This document shows positions 58,071 to 64,000 of a stretch of 64,000 nucleotides of DNA, one piece after another. Origin of the DNA: Plantibacter sp. Leaf314. Lineage in GTDB: Bacteria; Actinomycetota; Actinomycetes; Actinomycetales; Microbacteriaceae. Every line of letters starts with the position of its first letter. Positions within the stretch are counted from its first letter, which is position 1. The translations under genes were made by a program, and so were the position numbers. Location of the stretch: the NCBI RefSeq assembly GCF_001423185.1, contig NZ_LMOB01000001.1, positions 2,552,016 to 2,616,015 on the forward strand. Direction: 5' to 3'. The notes under the pieces are model-generated. The model was not told where the DNA came from and searched no databases. It saw only the letters and a list, made by a program, of their open reading frames with translations.

Positions 58071-59078
58071 GTGAGTATCCCCGAGACCCGTCCCCGTCGT
58101 CTCCGGCAACAGCCGGCCATCCGTCGCCTCGTGAGCGAGACCCGGTTGGATCCGGCGGAGCTCGTCCTGCCCATGTTCGTCCGTGAGGGCATCTCGGAGT
58201 CCGTCGAGATCACCTCGATGCCGGGCGTCAGGCAGCACACGATCGACAGCGCCAAGCGTGCGGCGGTCGAGGCGGCCGAGGCCGGCATCGGCGGGGTCAT
58301 GCTCTTCGGTGTGCCGTCGGAGCGCGACGCGATCGGCTCCGGCGCGACCGACCCCGAGGGCATCCTCAACGTCGCGACGCGTGCGCTCGTCGCCGAGGTG
58401 GGCGACGCCCTCGTGGTCCAGACCGACCTCTGCCTCGACGAGTTCACCGACCACGGCCACTGCGGCGTCCTCGACGCCCGCGGACGCGTCGACAACGACC
58501 GGACGCTCGACCGCTACCGCGACATGGCGCTCGCGCAGGCCGAAGCCGGTTCGGCGCTGCTCGGCCTCTCCGGCATGATGGACGGCCAGGTCGCCGCGGT
58601 CCGAGAAACGCTGGACGCCGCCGGATTCGACGAGACGATCATCCTCGCGTACTCCGCCAAGTTCGCCTCGGCCCTCTACGGCCCCTTCCGCGAGGCCGTC
58701 GACTCGCAGCTCCAGGGCGACCGCCGCACGTACCAGCTCGACCCCGCCAACCGTCGCGAAGGACTCCGCGAGGCGCTCATCGACGAGGCCGAGGGTGCCG
58801 ACATCGTCATGGTGAAGCCCGCGGGGAGCTTCCTCGACGTGCTGGCCGACGTCGCCGACACCGTGTCGATCCCGGTGTGGGCGTACCAGGTGTCCGGTGA
58901 GTACGCCATGATCGAGGCCGCCGCCCGCCAGGGCTGGATCGACCGCCGTCGGGCGATCGAGGAGTCGGTGTTGTCGATCAAGCGCGCCGGCGCCGAGGCC
59001 GTGCTGACGTACTGGGCCGTCGAGCTCGCCGCCTGGCTGGACGAGTCGCGCGGCCTGCGCATGGGAGGAACCCGATGA
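58071..59078 (+). CDS. hemB: Delta-aminolevulinic acid dehydratase (porphobilinogen synthase)
   Basis: The 335-residue enzyme condenses two 5-aminolevulinates. The Schiff-base lysines lie in [14 protein letters not shown] (Lys197) and [12 protein letters not shown] (Lys249). The metal site reads [16 protein letters not shown], with Asp in the second position where zinc enzymes have Cys (CxC), so it is probably not a classical three-cysteine zinc enzyme and may use magnesium. The GTG start is supported by the TAGGCT box. It overlaps hemL by 4 bp. Confidence 0.95.
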   Translation: MSIPETRPRRLRQQPAIRRLVSETRLDPAELVLPMFVREGISESVEITSMPGVRQHTIDSAKRAAVEAAEAGIGGVMLFGVPSERDAIGSGATDPEGILNVATRALVAEVGDALVVQTDLCLDEFTDHGHCGVLDARGRVDNDRTLDRYRDMALAQAEAGSALLGLSGMMDGQVAAVRETLDAAGFDETIILAYSAKFASALYGPFREAVDSQLQGDRRTYQLDPANRREGLREALIDEAEGADIVMVKPAGSFLDVLADVADTVSIPVWAYQVSGEYAMIEAAARQGWIDRRRAIEESVLSIKRAGAEAVLTYWAVELAAWLDESRGLRMGGTR

Positions 59079-60490
59079 ACGACGCAGCATTCGCGAGAGC
59101 CCAGCGCTCCATCCCGGGCGGCGTGAACTCGCCCGTCCGCGCCTTCCGCTCGGTCGGTGGCACGCCGCGCTTCATGGTGTCCGCCACGGGGCCGTACATC
59201 ACCGACTCCGAGGGCGTCGAGTACGTCGACCTCGTCAGCGCGTGGGGTCCGGCGCTGCTCGGTCACGCGCACCCGCAGGTGGTCGAGGCCGTCCAGGCGG
59301 CCGCCGCCCGTGGGCTGTCGTTCGGGGCGTCGACCCCGGCCGAGACGGAACTCGCGGAGCTCGTCAAGGAGCGCGTCCAGGCCTCCGGTGTCGCGCCGAT
59401 CGAGAAGCTGCGGATGGTCTCCACCGGAACCGAGGCGACCATGACGGCGATCCGTCTCGCGCGCGGTGCCACGGGCCGGAGCCTCATCGTGAAGTTCGCC
59501 GGGCACTACCACGGTCACTCCGACGGCCTGCTCGCCGAGGCCGGCTCGGGTGTCGCGACCCTCGCCCTGCCGGGGTCGGCGGGCGTCACCGCCGAGACCG
59601 CCGCGCAGACGATCGTCGTCCCGTACAACGACCGCGCGGCGCTCCAGACGGTCTTCGCGGAGCGCGGGGCCGACATCGCCGCGATCATCATGGAGGCGGC
59701 CTCCGCCAACATGGGCGTCGTCCCTCCCGCGCCGGGGTTCAACGCCGCGGTCGTCAAGCTCGCCCACGAGCACGGAGCCCTCGTCATCATCGACGAGGTG
59801 CTCACCGGTTTCCGCGTCTCCTCCGCCGGTTGGTGGGGACTCGACAACCGTGGCCTCGCCGCGGTCGCGCCAGGCACGGTGCCGACGCCCGGTGCCGAGG
59901 ACTGGGAGGCCGGCAACCACGCGGTCGCGAACCCCACCGGTGCGATCAGCATCCCGGTCGGGGTGTACCAGCCCGACCTCTTCACCTTCGGCAAGGTCAT
60001 CGGCGGCGGCATGCCGCTCGCGGCGCTCGGCGGGCGGGCGGAGCTCATGGACCTCCTCGCACCACTCGGCCCGGTCTACCAGGCTGGCACCCTCTCGGGG
60101 AACCCGGTCGCCCTCGCCGCGGGCATCGAGACGCTGCGCCTGGCCGACCAGGAGGTCTACCGTCGGGTGGATACCGCGGCCGCGATCGTCTCGGAGGCCA
60201 CGTCGAACGCCCTCACGGAGGCCGGCGTCGCCCACACCGTCCAGCATGCGGGGAACCTGTTCTCCTTCGCGTTCAGCGAGACGGCCCCGACCGACTACGC
60301 GGCCGTCCTCCGCCAGGACGCCTTCCGGTACCCCGCGTTCTTCCACCGCATGCTCGACGCCGGGGTGTCCCTGCCGCCGAGCGTCTACGAGGCCTGGTTC
60401 GTCTCCGCGGCGCACGACGACGAGGCGATCGGGCGCATCGTCGACGCGCTCCCCGCTGCCGCACGCGCGGCCGCGGCGGCCATCCGCTGA
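59075..60490 (+). CDS. hemL: Glutamate-1-semialdehyde 2,1-aminomutase
   Basis: The 471-residue PLP enzyme converts glutamate-1-semialdehyde, the HemA product, to 5-aminolevulinate. It begins with [22 protein letters not shown]. It has [38 protein letters not shown] and the PLP lysine in [19 protein letters not shown] (Lys307). Residues ~260-290 ([17 protein letters not shown]) are an insert compared with E. coli HemL. The ATG is in an ATGA overlap with hemB. It closes the heme block. Confidence 0.95.
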   Translation: MNDAAFARAQRSIPGGVNSPVRAFRSVGGTPRFMVSATGPYITDSEGVEYVDLVSAWGPALLGHAHPQVVEAVQAAAARGLSFGASTPAETELAELVKERVQASGVAPIEKLRMVSTGTEATMTAIRLARGATGRSLIVKFAGHYHGHSDGLLAEAGSGVATLALPGSAGVTAETAAQTIVVPYNDRAALQTVFAERGADIAAIIMEAASANMGVVPPAPGFNAAVVKLAHEHGALVIIDEVLTGFRVSSAGWWGLDNRGLAAVAPGTVPTPGAEDWEAGNHAVANPTGAISIPVGVYQPDLFTFGKVIGGGMPLAALGGRAELMDLLAPLGPVYQAGTLSGNPVALAAGIETLRLADQEVYRRVDTAAAIVSEATSNALTEAGVAHTVQHAGNLFSFAFSETAPTDYAAVLRQDAFRYPAFFHRMLDAGVSLPPSVYEAWFVSAAHDDEAIGRIVDALPAAARAAAAAIR

Positions 60491-60597
60491 GGCGGGTGGC
60501 AGTGGCGGGGCGTCGTCGGTCCGGGGACAGGTCATGCGTTACCGCTTTGTGAACTTCCGGCAACGCGAACGTCGGTGGGGCTTGGCAGACTAGAGGC

Positions 60598-60945
60598 ATG
60601 GCCTCCTTGCGTCTGCACCCCGACCGACTGGAGATCGAACTGTCCGCGTACGACAAGGCACTCTCCCTGCGTCGGAGCAACGTCGTCGTGCCACGGTCGA
60701 GCATCCGTTCCGCCACCATCACCGACGACCCGTGGATCTGGGTCCGCGGCATCCGCGCACCCGGCACGGCGATCCCGCTGACCCTCGCCATCGGGCAGTG
60801 GAAGTTCCACGGAGGCAAGGACTTCCTCGTCATCAAGGGCACGAAGCCGTCGGTCGTCATCGATCTGGAAGACACCGAGTACTCGCGGCTCATCATCACG
60901 ACCCGGCGGAGCGCCGAACTCATCGCCGCGCTCGACCTGCACTAG
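60598..60945 (+). CDS. Small soluble protein of unknown function
   Basis: The 115-residue protein is beta-rich with no membrane segment (SLRLHPDRLEIELSAYDKALSLRRSNVVVPRSSIRSATI...). The alternation suggests a PH-like barrel, but no family is recognised. The end ITTRRSAELIAALDLH is helical. ATG 60598 is preceded by CAGACT 6 nt away, a near match to the leaderless -10 pattern. Not obviously linked to heme synthesis. Confidence 0.7.
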   Translation: MASLRLHPDRLEIELSAYDKALSLRRSNVVVPRSSIRSATITDDPWIWVRGIRAPGTAIPLTLAIGQWKFHGGKDFLVIKGTKPSVVIDLEDTEYSRLIITTRRSAELIAALDLH

Positions 60946-60965
60946 GCCATCTTCGGGAGGCCTCT

Positions 60966-61011
60966 GTGGGCGGTCCGGTCCTCGCCGCACCCTCGGAGCC
61001 GGAGCGCCCAC
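60966..61011 (+). terminator. Candidate terminator after 60945
   Basis: Arms GTGGGCGGTCCGG and CCGGAGCGCCCAC pair with one mismatch, around a 20-nt loop. Confidence 0.45.
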
Positions 61012-61136
61012 CCCGTGACGCTGATCAGGGTCGTTCGCGACCAATTCCCTCGAACAGGGCACAAAACGGCATCTGACCGGTATCCTGGGGCCGCTCGAAC
61101 CTCCGAAGACCCGCCTGTTCGAAAGGACCACAGCCC

Positions 61137-61550
61137 ATGTCGACTCCTCCTCCCGGTGAATACCCCGGCCAGCCGCCGCAGGCCCCGCAGGCACCGCAGC
61201 CGCCGAAGGATCAGTACGGCTCCTCGGCTCCGGCCTACTCCGGCGGTTCGGCTCCGTCCGGCGACGCGACCGCGGGCAAGACCCTCGGCATCGTCGGCCT
61301 GATCCTCGCGTTCCTCGCGCCGCCGATCGGTCTCATCCTGAGCATCGTCGCTCTCGTGCAGTCCAAGAACGCCGGGGTCAAGAACACCCTCGCGAAGGTC
61401 GGCCTCATCCTCTCGATCGTCTTCATCGTCCTCGGCATCATCATCACGATCGCCGCAGTCGCGATCGGTGCGGCGGCGTTCAACGAGGCGTGCGAGTCGC
61501 TCGGCAGCGGCGTCCACACCGACGGCACCACCACCATCACCTGCCCGTAG
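61137..61550 (+). CDS. DUF4190 membrane protein
   Basis: The 137-residue protein has a Pro/Gln/Ala-rich N-terminus (PPPGEYPGQPPQAPQAPQPP, residues ~1-45). Two helices follow (TLGIVGLILAFLAPPIGLILSIVALVQSKNAG and LAKVGLILSIVFIVLGIIITIAAVAIG) in the DUF4190 pattern. Two cysteines lie in a short C-terminal extracellular tail (ACESLGSG...ITCP) and may bond. It sits 114 bp before a close paralogue. The ATG follows AAAGGA; TATCCT at 61081 is a possible -10 box. Confidence 0.8.
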   Translation: MSTPPPGEYPGQPPQAPQAPQPPKDQYGSSAPAYSGGSAPSGDATAGKTLGIVGLILAFLAPPIGLILSIVALVQSKNAGVKNTLAKVGLILSIVFIVLGIIITIAAVAIGAAAFNEACESLGSGVHTDGTTTITCP

Positions 61551-61663
61551 TTCCGCGACGCCCGTCGGATATTGGGGAGTTGTCCCCATCCCCTGTCGGG
61601 TATCTCACCCACTACTGTTGGCTCGCGCCCCTGGCGCATCAACCATCCTCGAGAGGAACCATC

Positions 61664-61954
61664 ATGACCAACGCACCTCAGTACAACCCCGGCCAGCAGC
61701 AGGGCGCGGCACTGCCCGCCGACTACCCGGGCAAGACCCTCGGCCTCGTCGGCCTCATCCTCGCGATCGTCGTGCCGCTCGTCGGCCTGATCATCAGCCT
61801 CGTCGCGAAGAACCAGTCCAAGGCAGCCGGTTACCCGAACCAGCTCGCGAAGATCGGTGTCATCATCGGCGCCATCCTCCTCGTGCTCGGCATCATCGGC
61901 TCGATCCTCTACTTCGTCGCCCTCGGTTCGGTCATGTCGACCGCCGGCTACTGA
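61664..61954 (+). CDS. DUF4190 membrane protein (short paralogue)
   Basis: The 96-residue protein has the same core as the gene before it (KTLGLVGLILAIVVPLVGLIISLVAKNQSKAAGYPNQLAKIGVIIGAILLVLGIIGSILYFV), with a shorter Gln/Pro N-terminus and no C-terminal cysteines. The pair is a tandem duplication. The ATG follows GAGAGGA. A TACTGT box lies at 61613-61618, so it has its own promoter. Function unknown. Confidence 0.8.
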   Translation: MTNAPQYNPGQQQGAALPADYPGKTLGLVGLILAIVVPLVGLIISLVAKNQSKAAGYPNQLAKIGVIIGAILLVLGIIGSILYFVALGSVMSTAGY

Positions 61955-61971
61955 GTCTCAGCAGTTCCGTC

Positions 61972-62007
61972 GACAGCGGTCGGTGCCTTCGGGTACCGGC
62001 CGCTGTC
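61972..62007 (+). terminator. Terminator after DUF4190 pair
   Basis: A 16-bp stem (61972-61987 with 61992-62007) has a stable TTCG tetraloop; two pairs are G-U. It lies 17 nt after the stop codon. Confidence 0.8.
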
Positions 62008-62038
62008 GCGTTCCCGGACCCCTGGACCGATGCCCTGT

Positions 62039-62278
62039 CTCAGGAGTCGGCCGGTGTGTCGGCCGGGTGGGCACGCACCGCGCCGCAGTTCTCCTGAGTT
62101 AGGGACGGACAGCTCGGCGGTACCCGTACTCAGGAGTTCGCGGGTGTGTCGGCCCGGTGGGCACGCGCCGCGCCGCAGTTCTCCTGAGTTGGGGACGGAC
62201 AGCTCGGCGGTACCCGTTCTCAGGAGTTCGCGGATGTGTCGGCCCTGTGGGGACACGCCGCGCCGCAGTTCTCCTGAG
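62039..62278 (+). repeat. 90-bp-period palindromic tandem repeat, three units
   Basis: Three 60-bp units, each bounded by CTCAGGAG and CTCCTGAG (62039/62091, 62129/62181, 62219/62271), are separated by two 30-bp spacers (62099-62128 and 62189-62218) that differ at 2 of 30 positions. Unit interiors differ at several positions. There is no convincing reading frame, and the array lies between a terminator and the 3' end of the next gene. Confidence 0.92.
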
Positions 62279-62296
62279 TGAGGGCAGTCCCGACGG

Positions 62297-63313
62297 TCAG
62301 GCGCGGACGTCGACGACGATGCGGCCGTGGACCGAGCCGGAGAGGACCCGCTCGGCGGCGTCGACCGCGTCGGCGAGGGCGACCGTCTCGGTCAGGGTGT
62401 CGAGGACGTCGAGGTCGAGCGCGCTGGTGACCCGCTCCCACGCCGCCTGCCGCAGGGGGAGGGGTGCCTCGACGGAGTTGACGCCGGCGAGGGTGACCCC
62501 GCGCAGGATGAACGGCATGACCGACGTCGGGAGGTCGGACCCACCCGCGAGACCGCACGCGGCGACCGTCCCGCCGTACTCGACCTGCGACAGGACCGTC
62601 GCGAGCGTCTGCCCACCGACCGAGTCGACGGCTCCCGCCCAGCGTTGGCTGCCGAGCGGCCGGCCGGCTGCGGCGAACTCCGCCCGATCGACGATCGAGG
62701 AGGCGCCGAGCGTCCGAAGGGCGTCGCCCAGCTCGTCGACCCGACCGGTCGAGGCGGCGACCTCGAACCCGGCCGAGGCCAGCAGGGCGATCGCGATGCT
62801 CCCGACCCCACCGCCTGCTCCCGTGACGAGCACGGGGAGCCCGCCGACACGGACGGCGCCGGAGGTCGCGCTGCCGTGTTCCAGCGCGAGCACGGCGAGG
62901 GCAGCGGTGTACCCGGCGGTGCCGATCGCGGCGGCCTGTGCGCCCGTCACGTGATCGGGCACCCGGACGAGCGCGTCGGCGCGGACCCGGGCGCGCTCGG
63001 AGAGCCCGCCGTACCGGGTCTCGCTCAGGCCGTCGCCGAACAGGGCCACGCGGTCGCCGGCCGTCCAAGCGGGATCGCTCGATTCCGCGACGACACCGAC
63101 GAGGTCGATGCCGGCGATCATCGGGAACTCGCGGACGACACCCGGCTTCCCGGTGAGGACGAGGGCGTCCTTGTAGTTGATGCTGGAGAACTCGACGTCG
63201 ACGGTGACCGACTCGTCGGAGAGTTCGGCGTCGGCGAGATCGCGGAGCTCGACGGTCCGCGTGGGCTTCCCGCCCTCGTGCTCGACCTGCTCGATGACGT
63301 ATGCGCGGCCCAT
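62297..63313 (-). CDS. Zinc-free medium-chain dehydrogenase (YhdH/AcuI-like quinone oxidoreductase)
   Basis: The 338-residue protein is an NADPH-dependent oxidoreductase of the YhdH/AcuI group, whose members reduce acryloyl-CoA or related enones. Signatures: INYKDALVLTGKPGVVREFPMIAGIDLVGVV, GTAGYTAALAVLALE and the nucleotide-binding VLVTGAGGGVGSIAIALLASAG, followed by SMGR-like ASTGRVDE for the NADPH phosphate. No zinc-ligand cysteines are present. It is monocistronic. The start at ATG 63313 matches the family N-terminus. Confidence 0.9.
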   Translation of the reverse strand: MGRAYVIEQVEHEGGKPTRTVELRDLADAELSDESVTVDVEFSSINYKDALVLTGKPGVVREFPMIAGIDLVGVVAESSDPAWTAGDRVALFGDGLSETRYGGLSERARVRADALVRVPDHVTGAQAAAIGTAGYTAALAVLALEHGSATSGAVRVGGLPVLVTGAGGGVGSIAIALLASAGFEVAASTGRVDELGDALRTLGASSIVDRAEFAAAGRPLGSQRWAGAVDSVGGQTLATVLSQVEYGGTVAACGLAGGSDLPTSVMPFILRGVTLAGVNSVEAPLPLRQAAWERVTSALDLDVLDTLTETVALADAVDAAERVLSGSVHGRIVVDVRA

Positions 63314-63378
63314 GGTGCTCCCGTCTCCGGCGTTGGCGCCGGTGGTTGGCTTCGTCGAGCCTACGCTTCCGGCTCGGG

Positions 63379-63999
63379 CTAGGTCACGTCGCGTCGCCAG
63401 GTGGTGGCGTAGCCGACGAGGGCGACGACGACACCGATCCCGAGCAGCACGAGCCCGCCCTGCCACCAGGTCAGCGCGTCCTGCTGCGCGGACATCATCG
63501 AGTAGAAGCTCGGGCCGACCAGCGCGTCGGTCGCGGCTCCGGGGAGGAACCGGCCGATCGACGCGGTGACCTCGGAGAACGACGACGCCAGCCGCAGGAG
63601 CGGCTCCACGAACTGGGTGAACGCGAGCACCACGATGATCGCACCGACCTGGCTCGGGAGGACGGCACCGAGGCCGACGCCGATCGCACCCCACAGCGCC
63701 ATGGCGAGGACCGCCCGGCCGATGAGCGCCCAGGTGTCGGGATCGGTCAACAGGGGATCGACTCCGCTGATCGCGAGAGCCCCGCCACCGAGACCGACCG
63801 ACGCCACGAGGGCGATCACACCGTAGAGCGCGCCCACACCGGTGAGGGCGAGGACCTTGCCGACGAGCACATGGCCGCGGTTCGGGTTGGCGAGGAACGT
63901 CGGCGTGAGGCTCTGATGCCGGAACTCACCGGTCGTGGCGAGCGCTCCGAGCAGCACCGGGAACACGTATCCGATGCTCGTCGCGAAACCGTAGATGAG
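63379..63999 (-). CDS. ABC-2 type transporter permease (5' part outside the window)
   Basis: At least 207 residues of a membrane protein are encoded and the frame is open to the window edge (…LIYGFATSIGYVFPVLLGAL), so the N-terminus lies beyond 64000. The visible part has four to five helices and the ABC-2 permease sequence TGEFRHQSLTPTFLANPNRGHVLVGKVLAL, a conserved cytoplasmic loop that contacts the ATPase. The matching ATPase gene should be upstream, outside the window. The substrate is unknown. Confidence 0.85.
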   Translation of the reverse strand, partial: LIYGFATSIGYVFPVLLGALATTGEFRHQSLTPTFLANPNRGHVLVGKVLALTGVGALYGVIALVASVGLGGGALAISGVDPLLTDPDTWALIGRAVLAMALWGAIGVGLGAVLPSQVGAIIVVLAFTQFVEPLLRLASSFSEVTASIGRFLPGAATDALVGPSFYSMMSAQQDALTWWQGGLVLLGIGVVVALVGYATTWRRDVT

Positions 64000-64000
64000 G

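Noticed and set aside
62039..62278. CRISPR array
   Set aside because: The would-be spacers are almost identical, repeats are 60 bp and diverged inside, and no cas gene is present.

Overview
The window comes from the chromosome of a high-GC Gram-positive bacterium, almost certainly an actinobacterium and probably Microbacteriaceae. The evidence is strong GC bias at third codon positions, a heme pathway of the coproporphyrin type, a DUF222/HNH (13E12-type) endonuclease, cysteine-free ribosomal proteins, many leaderless gene starts with a TANNNT box 6-8 nt upstream, and an interspersed repeat built on CCTTCGACAAGCTCAGGGAC. The family placement is inference; no species is claimed.

Layout. 1-325: end of an rRNA operon (5S rRNA) with a tandemly duplicated 5S tail and terminator. 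502-1213: ribosomal proteins rpmB-rpmG-rpsN. 1355-12826: MFS exporter, HU protein, SbcCD nuclease, a CopD-CtaG fusion, a PIF1/RecD-like helicase and small membrane proteins. 12846-16467: heme oxygenase with a candidate iron-regulator box, small membrane proteins, a DUF2470 protein and a lipoprotein of the serine beta-lactamase fold that has lost its catalytic motifs. 16564-25348: DinB, CGNR, DMT transporter, flavin monooxygenase, SIMPL and LysR genes, a zinc-response pair (COG0523 protein and type-B L36 around a Zur-like palindrome) and a LacI regulator. 25349-28710: repeat-rich region around an HNH endonuclease. 28719-33683: amino acid permease, UbiB-like kinase, LysE exporter and a DUF-type membrane protein.

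34718-42306 holds one reverse-strand operon: sugar-binding lipoprotein, two ABC permeases, NagZ hexosaminidase, a BadF-type amino-sugar kinase, MurQ etherase and an RpiR (MurR-like) regulator. Together these would import a GlcNAc/MurNAc-containing cell-wall fragment, split it, phosphorylate the sugars and convert MurNAc-6-P to GlcNAc-6-P. No ATP-binding subunit is encoded nearby. 42560-48068 carries a GntR regulator with two short-chain dehydrogenases, a class A beta-lactamase-like protein without a signal peptide, a NUDIX hydrolase, a lipase-like hydrolase and a DUF4190 protein.

48181-60490 is a nearly complete heme biosynthesis island: hemA (reverse) and hemE-cgoX(hemY) ... chdC(hemQ)-cpfC(hemH)-hemC-hemD-hemB-hemL (forward). 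The set fits the coproporphyrin-dependent route of actinobacteria. A three-gene envelope unit (YtxH-like, holin-superfamily, DUF3618) and a GNAT gene sit inside it. The end of the window has two more DUF4190 proteins, a 90-bp-period palindromic tandem repeat, a YhdH-type oxidoreductase and an ABC-2 permease cut by the window edge.

The most interesting observations are the degenerate COG0523 protein under a Zur-like operator, the catalytically dead beta-lactamase-fold lipoprotein, translated REP copies inside nagZ and an ABC permease gene, the muropeptide recycling operon, and the 90-bp palindromic repeat array.
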